Shown here: piece after piece, positions 1 to 6,225 of the stretch
Layout: each line of letters starts with the position of its first letter
Numbering within the stretch: position 1 is the stretch's first letter
Source of the DNA: Streptosporangiaceae bacterium
GTDB taxonomy: Bacteria; Actinomycetota; Actinomycetes; Streptosporangiales; Streptosporangiaceae
DNA: 25,055 nt
Direction of reading: 5' to 3'
Assembly: GCA_030041195.1 (NCBI GenBank)
Contig: JASHOI010000367.1
Location: forward strand, 1 to 25,055
The notes under the pieces: generated by a model
Database searches by the model: none
Seen by the model: the letters and a program-made list of their open reading frames with translations, nothing else
What the model was told of the DNA's origin: nothing
Translations under genes and position numbers: made by a program

Positions 1-332
1 TGCCCAAGCGCGCGCCGATCCCGCTGCCCGCGCCCGCGCCCGCTCCGGCGCCCGCCCCGGCGTCAGCGTCCTCGCCGGCACCGCCCGCGACCGACTCGCT
101 CTGGCCCCGGCCCTCGACCGATGCTGCGCCGCCTGGCGCGGAAAACGGGAAGGCCGAAGCCGGCAGCGAGGCTGCCGAGCCGGGCATGAGGCCGATCTAC
201 GTCTGGAACCCCGGCGCGAGCACGGAGACGTTCGAGACATTCCCCTCTGTTCCGTCGCGCGGGCAAGCGGCCGAGGCGCAGCAGCCAGAGCCCGAAGAGG
301 CCGACCAGCCCCCGCCCGAGCCGACGGACTGA
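1..332 (+). CDS. C-terminal part of a Pro/Ala-rich protein, unknown function
   Basis: An open frame without a stop enters from the left edge (first full codon at base 3) and ends at TGA 330-332, giving about 109 residues of C-terminus. It starts with a Pro-Ala low-complexity stretch, followed by a Ser/Pro/Glu-rich part and one more ordered-looking segment around MRPIYVWNPGASTETFETFP, and ends in an acidic Pro/Glu tail. The start lies outside the window, so length and domain content are unknown. Codon use (G/C in third positions) fits the strand and frame better than the antisense open frames covering the same bases. It converges on the PlsC-like gene, with only 16 bases between the two stops. 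I do not recognise a family; a disordered tail of a larger cytoplasmic or surface protein is plausible. Confidence 0.55.
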   Translation, partial: PKRAPIPLPAPAPAPAPAPASASSPAPPATDSLWPRPSTDAAPPGAENGKAEAGSEAAEPGMRPIYVWNPGASTETFETFPSVPSRGQAAEAQQPEPEEADQPPPEPTD

Positions 333-348
333 ACGGGTCGCGCACGGG

Positions 349-1059
349 TTACGGTGCCGTGGCCCGCCCGTTGCGTGCCGCGGCGGCCGCAAGTTCCTCC
401 TTGCGCGCGGACGCGTACATCGCCACGTACTCCTGGCCGGACAGGGCCTGGATGGCCTTCATCACCTCGTCGGTGATCGCGCGCCGCTGCCGGGAGGCCG
501 AGGGCAGGGCCCGCGCGCCCTCGAAGGTCAGCGGCTCGCCAACCTTGATCCTGATCTTGGCCACCCGCGGCACCTTCCGCCCGGGCGGCAGCACCCGGTC
601 CGTTCCCGACATCGCAACGGGGATCACCGGCAGGCCCGAGTTGAGCGCCAGCCAGCCGATGCCGGGCCTGCCCCGGTACAGCCGCCCGTCCGGTGACCTG
701 GTGCCCTCGGGATAGATGCCGAACAGCGCGCCCTGGCGCAGCAGGGTGAGAGCCGCCTCCAGCATGTCCAGGCCGGCCCTGGCCTCGGCCCGGTCCACCG
801 AAAGCTGCTTGGTGGCACGCATGTACGCGCCCGTGATCCGGTCGATCGGCCGGGTTCCGGTGAAGTACTCGGACTTGGCCGCGAAGGTGACGGGCCGGTC
901 CACCATTAGCGGCAGAAAGATCGAGTCCACGATCGACAGGTGGTTGGACGCCAGGATCGCGCCGCCGGACGCCGGGATGTGCTCGCTCCCGGTGATCTCG
1001 GGCCGCCACAGCACGTGCAGGAGCGGCCCGGCCAGCGCCCGCGACATCCGATACTGCAC
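349..1059 (-). CDS. PlsC-like 1-acyl-sn-glycerol-3-phosphate acyltransferase
   Basis: A 236-residue lysophospholipid acyltransferase-fold protein. Acyltransferase block I is NHLSIVD (N39, H40, D45: the HX4D catalytic pair) and the phosphate-binding block is PEGTR (about 117-121), followed by a GLPVIPVAM strand (about 142-150) typical of family block IV. By family it would acylate lysophosphatidic acid, or a related acceptor, at the membrane in phospholipid synthesis. The GTG start at 1059 is chosen because GGAGG lies 5 bases upstream; an in-frame ATG at 1047 is the alternative. The length is usual for actinobacterial PlsC paralogues. The last 20 residues are Ala-rich and charged. It lies 62 bases downstream of the marR stop on the same strand, so read-through from marR is possible. 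Acceptor specificity cannot be read from the sequence. Confidence 0.9.
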   Translation of the reverse strand: MQYRMSRALAGPLLHVLWRPEITGSEHIPASGGAILASNHLSIVDSIFLPLMVDRPVTFAAKSEYFTGTRPIDRITGAYMRATKQLSVDRAEARAGLDMLEAALTLLRQGALFGIYPEGTRSPDGRLYRGRPGIGWLALNSGLPVIPVAMSGTDRVLPPGRKVPRVAKIRIKVGEPLTFEGARALPSASRQRRAITDEVMKAIQALSGQEYVAMYASARKEELAAAAARNGRATAP

Positions 1060-1121
1060 CCTGGCCTCCCACCGGTAACGCTGTCAGCGGCAGTCACAGG
1101 TTAGCCCGGAACTATGCGTCC

Positions 1122-1640
1122 TTATGTCCTGAGCGGGTCCCCGGTTACCGCACCGGATCCAGCGGCCGGTCCGGAGGAGTCACGTTGCCGATGCGGCGGT
1201 TCGGTCAGCGAGGCGATGCACGCGGTGAGCAGGCGCCGCATCTGATCTTGCTCGCTGATATCCAGATTGGCGAGCATGTCTTGCTCGACACGGCGAACCG
1301 CAGCACTGGCCACCTTGAGCTGGCGGCGCCCGCGGGCGGTCAGCTCGGTCGGCAGGGCCCGGCCGACGGGTGCCCGTTCTGGGCGGACGACGAGTCCCTG
1401 GCGTTCGAGGGCCTGCAAGAGCACATTCATCGACTGCCGGGTGACGAAGGCGCCGCGGGCAAGCTCGGAGTTGGACAGGCCCGGCCGCTGGGCGAGCAGC
1501 TCCAGGCAGGCGTAGTGGGTGATCGTCATGCCCAGCGGCCGCAGCACGGCCTCCATGGCCGAGTGCAGGGCGCTCGCGGCCGCCTTCAGCATGTACCCCA
1601 GCGATGTGTCCAGCTCGATTCCGGGGTCGCCTTGACTCAT
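1122..1640 (-). CDS. MarR-family transcriptional regulator
   Basis: A 172-residue winged-helix protein. After an N-terminal helical dimerisation part (about 12-50) comes a MarR-type helix-turn-helix: GLSNSELARGAFVTRQS (about 54-70), recognition helix to about 82, then a wing through about 100 (RPERAPVGRALPTELTARG), and C-terminal helices ending in a Ser/Pro/Gly-rich tail. The ATG at 1640 (MSQGDPG) is preferred over an upstream in-frame extension to 1727, because that would run through the operator region and into the divergent VOC gene. The start codon's first base is the first base of a perfect inverted repeat, and a second copy lies 28 bases away, so autorepression together with control of the divergent VOC gene is likely (inferred). 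Effector unknown; family members usually sense phenolics, oxidants or antibiotics. Confidence 0.9.
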   Translation of the reverse strand: MSQGDPGIELDTSLGYMLKAAASALHSAMEAVLRPLGMTITHYACLELLAQRPGLSNSELARGAFVTRQSMNVLLQALERQGLVVRPERAPVGRALPTELTARGRRQLKVASAAVRRVEQDMLANLDISEQDQMRRLLTACIASLTEPPHRQRDSSGPAAGSGAVTGDPLRT

Positions 1641-1655
1641 GTCAGTAGTCTGACA
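1640..1655. promoter_or_regulatory. MarR operator copy 1 (perfect inverted repeat)
   Basis: TGTCAG-TAGT-CTGACA is a perfect inverted repeat with 6-bp arms and a 4-bp centre; flanking A and T extend it to 18 bp (1639-1656). It overlaps the first base of the MarR start codon. The architecture is typical for MarR dimers. Assignment to this MarR is inferred from position and from the near-identical second copy. Confidence 0.8.
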
Positions 1656-1667
1656 TACATTGGGGTG

Positions 1668-1683
1668 TGTCAGAAGACTGACA
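1668..1683. promoter_or_regulatory. MarR operator copy 2 (perfect inverted repeat)
   Basis: TGTCAG-AAGA-CTGACA has the same arms as copy 1 with a different 4-bp centre. The centres are 28 bp apart. It ends 4 bases before the GAGGAGG ribosome binding site of the VOC gene, so a bound repressor would block that gene's transcription. Confidence 0.8.
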
Positions 1684-1701
1684 TATGAGGAGGCAAGAAT
1701 C

Positions 1702-2070
1702 GTGGCCGTCACCGGACCCGACTTCATTTCACTGCAGGTGCGCGACCTGGACCGTTCCGCCGCTTTCTACGAGCGGTACCTGGGGCTGAAGCGCTCCGAC
1801 GCGGGACCGCCGCACGCCGTCGTGTTCGACACCAAGCCGATCGCGTTCGCCGTCCGCGACGTTGTCCAAGGCGTCAACCTGGACGCGATCGCGCAGCCGG
1901 GCCAGGGAATGGCGCTGTGGCTGCACGCCCCCGACGCGCAGGGCATCCACGACGCCCTCGCCGCCGCTGGCACCACGATCGTCTCAGCGCCCGCCGACGG
2001 GCCGTTCGGCCGCACTTTCACCTTCGCCGACCCCGACGGCTACCACGTGACCCTCCACGACCGCGGCTGA
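1702..2070 (+). CDS. VOC (glyoxalase/bleomycin-resistance fold) protein
   Basis: A 122-residue protein with the two beta-alpha-beta-beta-beta halves of the vicinal oxygen chelate fold: FISLQVRDLDRSAAFYERYLG (about 8-28) opens the first module and the end motif FADPDGYHVTLHD (about 108-120) closes the second. The GTG start at 1702 follows GAGGAGG (1687-1693) at 8 bases. In metal-dependent VOC enzymes the first strand usually carries His and the final strand Glu; here those places read Q12 and V/T (116-117), so a metal-independent binding or resistance role is more likely than glyoxalase activity. It is divergent from marR with twin operators between, suggesting induction by the MarR ligand. 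Substrate not identifiable. Confidence 0.85.
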   Translation: MAVTGPDFISLQVRDLDRSAAFYERYLGLKRSDAGPPHAVVFDTKPIAFAVRDVVQGVNLDAIAQPGQGMALWLHAPDAQGIHDALAAAGTTIVSAPADGPFGRTFTFADPDGYHVTLHDRG

Positions 2071-2586
2071 GCCGGGCCAGCACACGTCGCCCGATCCTGG
2101 CGGGGATGGCCTGCCCTCCATCCAGAGAGCCAGCGAGGGAAGCCCTCCGATCGCCCATGCCGCTATCGCGATCGTCACCTGGCCAAACGCGATGCCGACG
2201 CCGAAGACCAGCGTGCCCAGCGACGCCAGGAGCGCAATGGCAAGCCGCCATCCGCCGGGCCGCGCAGCCTGGCGGAAGAACCCGCGCTGCGGGAGCCACA
2301 ACAGCCCGACAACCGCCACCGCGACGGCGATGAACAGGTAGCGGAACGGGCTCGGCAGCGCGGACGCGCCGGGCATGGCGATCCCGCCGTGGCTGATCGA
2401 GATTATCCCGATGACGATCATGCCAGGGCCGACGATCACGAACGGAATCCCGGTGATCCGCGCGACCCTGGCCCGCGCAAGGCTGTCCGCGAAGCCCCGG
2501 ACGTTGGTGACTAACGCCAGCCCAGCCACGGACGCGACCACGCCGCAGCAGAGCAGGAACAGCCCACCGGGCTGGTTCGCCGCCAC
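1984..2586 (-). CDS. multi-pass membrane protein of unknown function
   Basis: A 200-residue hydrophobic protein with about five membrane segments at residues 6-27, 44-66, 82-99, 113-134 and 137-156, then a hydrophilic Gly/Val-rich tail of about 44 residues. I do not recognise a named family. The start is uncertain. GTG at 2586 puts the first membrane helix near the N-terminus and has a purine-rich upstream region. An ATG at 2712 overlaps the upstream tetR stop (TGATG) but would add 42 hydrophilic residues crossing a strong hairpin (2621-2648). The 3' end overlaps the convergent VOC gene by 87 bases, encoding most of the tail. The gene lies directly downstream of tetR on the same strand and may be co-transcribed. 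Confidence 0.6.
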   Translation of the reverse strand: MAANQPGGLFLLCCGVVASVAGLALVTNVRGFADSLARARVARITGIPFVIVGPGMIVIGIISISHGGIAMPGASALPSPFRYLFIAVAVAVVGLLWLPQRGFFRQAARPGGWRLAIALLASLGTLVFGVGIAFGQVTIAIAAWAIGGLPSLALWMEGRPSPPGSGDVCWPGSAAVVEGHVVAVGVGEGESAAERPVGGR

Positions 2587-2620
2587 CCCCTGCCCGCAGC
2601 CGCCAGCGTTCCCGCGACGC

Positions 2621-2648
2621 GAACAGCGTGGTGGGACCCACGCTGTTC
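2621..2648. repeat. perfect 11-bp inverted repeat (hairpin) downstream of tetR
   Basis: Arms GAACAGCGTGG (2621-2631) and CCACGCTGTTC (2638-2648) are perfectly complementary around a 6-base loop. It lies between the tetR stop and the preferred GTG start of the membrane protein gene. No T-tract follows on the minus strand, so it is either a factor-dependent terminator or attenuator-like leader structure, or a regulator binding site. Confidence 0.65.
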
Positions 2649-2711
2649 TTCCAGGAACACCGGGGGTCCCTTGACCCCATATTTCCGCTCCCCGAGAGCG
2701 AAGGAAGCCCA

Positions 2712-3386
2712 TCAATCGAGCGCGCTCTCACCGCCCGGACGGCCGGCACCCTTCTCCCCGGGTCGGCCGGGCGTGAGCAGACCGCGCAGCACGAAGTCGA
2801 CGATCTGGCGGGCGTAGCGGCGGGGGTTCCGTGCGAGTTGCGCCCGTTCGCGCGGTGGGCTCAGGATGATCTTGATGAGCACTGCGCCGTAGAGGCTGTC
2901 GAGCAGCAGTCCGGTCGGGGAGCCGGGGCGGAGGTCGCCGCGTTCCAGCGCCCGGTCCAGCAGCGCCCTGGCGCCCTGGACATGCGGGTTGGCGATCTGG
3001 CTGGAGAAGCTGGCGTGCAGCGCCGGGATCACGGTGGCTTCAAGGTGCAGCCGCAGGAACGCCCACCCCTCCGGCCCGGCCTTGCTGTCGATCAGGCGGC
3101 AGGCGTACTCGACCAGATCGTCGCGCAGGTTGCCGGAATCGGTGATCGCGATGGCCGTGGTGTGGGCGCCGAACGCGGCAAGCAGCAGGTCTTCCTTGCT
3201 CGCCCAGCGCAGGTACAGCGGTGCCTTGCCCACGCCGGCCCGGCGCGCCACGGCATCGAAGCTGAAGCCCGACCAGCCGGCCTCCGCGTAGACGGCCAGC
3301 GCGGCGGCGACGACCCGCGGCTCGAGACTCGGATCCCGGCGCCGGCCGGGGCGGCTGGCAACACCGGTGCGCACTGAGGCACCCAT
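2712..3386 (-). CDS. TetR/AcrR-family transcriptional regulator
   Basis: A 224-residue TetR protein. The N-terminal DNA-binding domain (about 24-70) shows the classic pattern VVAAALAVYAEAGWSGFSFDAVARRAGVGKAPLYLRW, abbreviated here as helix 1 (24-36), helix 2 (42-49) and the recognition helix around GKAPLYLRW (53-61), then the SKEDLLLAAF start of helix 4. The C-terminal ligand domain is helical, with LLLDSLYGAVLIKI near 161-174. ATG at 3386 is supported by GGAGG 6 bases upstream. Divergent to the alpha/beta hydrolase gene, whose promoter region contains a perfect GACGGT-C-ACCGTC repeat; a role as repressor of that hydrolase, and of itself, is inferred. Its stop overlaps a potential ATG of the next gene by one base. 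Confidence 0.9.
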   Translation of the reverse strand: MGASVRTGVASRPGRRRDPSLEPRVVAAALAVYAEAGWSGFSFDAVARRAGVGKAPLYLRWASKEDLLLAAFGAHTTAIAITDSGNLRDDLVEYACRLIDSKAGPEGWAFLRLHLEATVIPALHASFSSQIANPHVQGARALLDRALERGDLRPGSPTGLLLDSLYGAVLIKIILSPPRERAQLARNPRRYARQIVDFVLRGLLTPGRPGEKGAGRPGGESALD

Positions 3387-3526
3387 GCTTTACCTCCGTG
3401 ACCGTCGCCCGCCCTTATCGTATGGCGCGTCCCCGCGCCCGCCCATCCGCGCTGGCCCTGTCTCCGCCCATCCGCGCCCGCGACCCGCGCATGGGCCCCT
3501 CCCATACGCCCCGCCCGGCTATTGCA

Positions 3527-3539
3527 GACGGTCACCGTC
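3527..3539. promoter_or_regulatory. candidate TetR operator before the hydrolase gene
   Basis: GACGGT-C-ACCGTC is a perfect inverted repeat 50 bases before the hydrolase ATG. A half copy in the opposite sense, GTGACCGTC, lies at 3398-3406 next to the tetR start. The region between also holds a 12-bp direct repeat GCCCATCCGCGC (3441-3452 and 3466-3477) and a near-inverted copy around 3487-3497. Binding by the neighbouring TetR is inferred. Confidence 0.45.
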
Positions 3540-3588
3540 CGTAATACCGTTGAGCCTGCCGTGCAACGTCGGACCGGAGGGACAGATC

Positions 3589-4542
3589 ATGGACCTGATG
3601 GGGCGCCTGGACCCGGAGATCGCGGCCGTGTTCCCGCAGATGCCGGCGCTCGATCTCACCGACATCCCCGCCGCCCGCACGGTGATGATGGACATGCTGG
3701 CCGCCGCGAACGAGGGCGTCCAGCCCAGCCCGGCCGTGACCCGCACCGACTACATGGTCCCGGGCCTCGACGGCACGCCGGACGTGCGAGTCCGCCACTA
3801 TCGGCCGGCCGGCCAGCCGGGTGTGGTCCCGTGCCTGTACTGGATTCACGGCGGTGGTCACGTGCTCGGACAGATCGAGCAGGACGACCCGGTGATGGAC
3901 CACATCGTGGAGACGGTGGGCTGCGGGGTGGTGTCGGTGGACTGGCGGCGCGCGCCGGAGCACCCGTTCCCGGCCCCGATGGACGACTGCTACGCCGGGC
4001 TGTCGTGGACCCACCGCAACGCCGCCGAGCTGGACCTGGACCCGGACCGGATCGCGATCGGCGGCGCCAGCTCCGGAGGCGGGTCGGCAGCCGGGCTGGC
4101 CCTGCTGGCCCGCGACCGCGGCGAGATACCGGTCTGCTTCCAGTTGCTCGTCTACCCGATGCTCGACGACCGCAACGTCACCCCGGCCAGCCTGGGGTGC
4201 ACCGAGCCGAGGGTATGGAACCGGGCGTCGAACCTGATCGGCTGGCGCTGCTACGTCGGCGATGCGGCCGGCACCGACGAGGTCTCGCCGTACGCCGCCC
4301 CGACGCGGGCCACCGACCTGACCGGGCTGCCGCCCGCGTACCTGCCCGTGGGCGACCTGGACCTGTTCATCGATGAGGACATCGAGTACGCCCAGCGGCT
4401 CCAGCAGGCCGACGTGCCAACCGAGCTACACGTCTACCCGGGCGGCATCCACGGCTTCGACCTGCTCGCGCCGGGCTCGGGGCTTGCCCAACGCTTCATC
4501 CGCGACCGCGACGACGCCCTGCGCCGTGCGTTCCGGCAGTAA
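3589..4542 (+). CDS. alpha/beta hydrolase, HSL (hormone-sensitive lipase)-type esterase
   Basis: A 317-residue esterase of the HSL / family IV type. The oxyanion motif HGGG is at 87-90 (WIHGGGHVLG). The nucleophile elbow is GASSG at 159-163 with S161. The acid is D258 in GDLDLFIDED, and the catalytic His is H288 in GGIHGFD. All three triad residues are present, so it should be an active carboxylesterase or lipase on short-chain esters; the substrate is unknown. There is no signal peptide, so it is cytoplasmic. ATG 3589 is chosen for GGAGGG 8 bases upstream, although the frame stays open to 3367. The length matches the family. The divergent TetR gene is the likely regulator. Confidence 0.92.
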   Translation: MDLMGRLDPEIAAVFPQMPALDLTDIPAARTVMMDMLAAANEGVQPSPAVTRTDYMVPGLDGTPDVRVRHYRPAGQPGVVPCLYWIHGGGHVLGQIEQDDPVMDHIVETVGCGVVSVDWRRAPEHPFPAPMDDCYAGLSWTHRNAAELDLDPDRIAIGGASSGGGSAAGLALLARDRGEIPVCFQLLVYPMLDDRNVTPASLGCTEPRVWNRASNLIGWRCYVGDAAGTDEVSPYAAPTRATDLTGLPPAYLPVGDLDLFIDEDIEYAQRLQQADVPTELHVYPGGIHGFDLLAPGSGLAQRFIRDRDDALRRAFRQ

Positions 4543-4623
4543 ACCACAGGAACGCTCCGCACTACCGGGCCGGTCTGCACCGAAATGACCGGGGAAGTCC
4601 GGGCGCCAGACGGTCCGCAAACC

Positions 4624-4652
4624 TAGACAGCGCAACCAGAGCGAATTAAGTT
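4624..4652 (+). promoter_or_regulatory. candidate promoter of the Ser/Thr/Ala-rich exported protein
   Basis: TAGACA (4624-4629) and TAAGTT (4647-4652) are separated by exactly 17 bases and resemble vegetative actinobacterial -35 and -10 elements. The predicted transcription start is near 4659-4660, coinciding with a GTG codon in the frame of the downstream gene, which suggests a leaderless mRNA. Confidence 0.5.
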
Positions 4653-4659
4653 GACAGAT

Positions 4660-4679
4660 GTGACTAGGGGGGAAGTCAC
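4660..4679 (+). repeat. hairpin with G-rich loop at the translation start
   Basis: GTGACT (4660-4665) and AGTCAC (4674-4679) form a perfect 6-bp stem around AGGGGGGA. The stem begins exactly at the proposed GTG start and its loop is a perfect Shine-Dalgarno-like G run. An out-of-frame ATG at 4682 after this run would encode only 18 residues. Function is inferred at best. Confidence 0.5.
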
Positions 4680-6144
4680 TAATGTCCTGCGGTACTGTCT
4701 GTACGCCGCGGGCATGGTCATATGTGCCATCGGCGTAGCCACTGTGGTATCTCTCCTCACCGCCAAGTCCGCATCCGCGGCAACGAGTCCGAGCGTTCCA
4801 GGCACGCAAGACGTGACCACCGCGACCGCCGCGGGCGGCGCGTCTTCCTCTGCCGCGGGTCTTTCTTCGACAGTGGCGCAAGCAGTTCCGGCCGGTCAGG
4901 CCGCGACGTCGGCGGTGACGCAGTCCGCTGGCTCCGCGACGACCTCGGCAACTGCCGCCGTGACTTCGGCAACGGCGCGTGCAACGGCAGCCAGCGCCAG
5001 CGGCCCGGAGTCGTCAACGGTGACCCAGGCAGCCTCGGCCGACGAGACGGTCACGTCCTCCGCAACACAGACCGCGGTCGGCGTCACCAGTCCGGTGTCA
5101 TCCGCTCTGACCCAGGCGGTCGCCACCGGCCAGGAAGCAGCAACCTCGGTGACCAGAAGCGTCAGCGGCATCACCGCCCCGGTGATGCCCGCAGTCACGG
5201 ACGCGGTGGCTGCGGGCCGCTCGGCGGCCACGTCCCTCACCAGCACCGCGACGCCCGTCAGTTCAGCCCTCAGCCGCACGCTCGCCACAGCGCGGGCGGC
5301 GGCCACCTCGGTCATCGGCACTGCCACCGGTGTCACCACGCCGGTGACCTCCTCAGTTAGCCAGGTGCTCGCGACGGGCCGCACAGCGGTCGCCTCGGTC
5401 ACGGGCCCCGTCAGCGGCGTCATCGCCCCGGTGATCTCCACCGGCACCGGCATCACCACCCCCGTGACCTCCACCGGCACCAGCATCGTCACCGCGCTGA
5501 CCTCGGCCGGCACTGGTGTCGGCACCCCAGTCACCTCTGCCGAAACCGGCGTCCACGCAACGACCCCGGGGCTCGTGGCCACCACCCCGGAAACCGGGAT
5601 CCTCAGCAGCGGGCCTGCTCGCGCGCTCACCGGTGCTCGCGCGCTGACCGGTGTTCGCGCAGCAATCACCGCTCGCGCGGTCCCCGCCACTCGCGCACCC
5701 AGCACCGTTCGCGCAGCCGTCCCGCCCGCAGATGCCGCGATCGTGCTCCCATCGGCTGGGTCCTTGGGTGCGCGGTCGCCGGCACCCTCTGCGATTTCCG
5801 TGGCGCCGAGTACCGCACCTACTTCCGGCGGACTGCCATCCGCTGCCGCGCTTGCGATAGCCGCCGTGGGTGTTGCTGGCCTCGGCTCCGTTGTCACCGG
5901 CCTCGGAGCGGCGCCAGTCGGTTCGCGAGCGGCTCCCAGGTCTTTCACGCCGACGCCAGCGCCCGGCGAGGGCTCGACAGCCGGTGCGAGCGTCGGCCCT
6001 GGCTCGGGCAGCACCAGCGGCGGTGGCGGCGTCGCTGCCTTCCTTGCCGCGTATGCCAGCCGGTACGGACTGGTGTGGGCTGTCCGCAGCGCTGACAGCG
6101 TTCCCACTTCGGCACTCGTCTCCGCGCTCGAGGTTCCGGGCTAG
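4660..6144 (+). CDS. exported Ala/Thr/Ser/Val-rich low-complexity protein
   Basis: A 494-residue protein. An N-terminal signal sequence (R3, R10, hydrophobic about 12-35, AKSASA-A about 36-41) is followed almost entirely by Ala, Thr, Ser, Val, Gly and Pro. Four related units of 25-29 residues lie at about 148-258; each has a core like ATGxxAATSVT followed by a GITAPV/GVTTPV ending. Three 11-residue units of the STGTGITTPVT type follow (about 260-292). A moderately hydrophobic stretch sits near 385-405 and a Gly/Ser linker precedes the last 30 residues. The start is inferred: GTG 4660 fits the promoter as a leaderless start, TTG 4651 is possible, and the ATG at 4682 is in another frame. No enzymatic domain or LPXTG signal. 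A surface or extracellular structural or adhesive role is a guess. Confidence 0.7.
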   Translation: MTRGEVTNVLRYCLYAAGMVICAIGVATVVSLLTAKSASAATSPSVPGTQDVTTATAAGGASSSAAGLSSTVAQAVPAGQAATSAVTQSAGSATTSATAAVTSATARATAASASGPESSTVTQAASADETVTSSATQTAVGVTSPVSSALTQAVATGQEAATSVTRSVSGITAPVMPAVTDAVAAGRSAATSLTSTATPVSSALSRTLATARAAATSVIGTATGVTTPVTSSVSQVLATGRTAVASVTGPVSGVIAPVISTGTGITTPVTSTGTSIVTALTSAGTGVGTPVTSAETGVHATTPGLVATTPETGILSSGPARALTGARALTGVRAAITARAVPATRAPSTVRAAVPPADAAIVLPSAGSLGARSPAPSAISVAPSTAPTSGGLPSAAALAIAAVGVAGLGSVVTGLGAAPVGSRAAPRSFTPTPAPGEGSTAGASVGPGSGSTSGGGGVAAFLAAYASRYGLVWAVRSADSVPTSALVSALEVPG

Positions 6145-6146
6145 CC

Positions 6147-6163
6147 GACTGATCTCGTCAGTC
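6147..6163 (+). terminator. small hairpin between the two exported-protein genes
   Basis: GACTGA-TCTCG-TCAGTC is a perfect 6-bp stem starting 3 bases after the first gene's stop. No T-run follows, so it may be a weak or factor-dependent terminator, or an mRNA-stabilising structure in a two-gene transcript. Confidence 0.3.
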
Positions 6164-6225
6164 AGCCAGCTCAGGGCCAGATCAGGCCCGGGCTAACCCG
6201 AACCTCAGCAAGGGAGTTGCGAGTC

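Noticed and set aside
4896..6107. 403-codon minus-strand frame opposite the Ala/Thr/Ser-rich protein
   Set aside because: It is the Ala/Val/Thr mirror of a repetitive sequence; the forward frame has a signal peptide and promoter.
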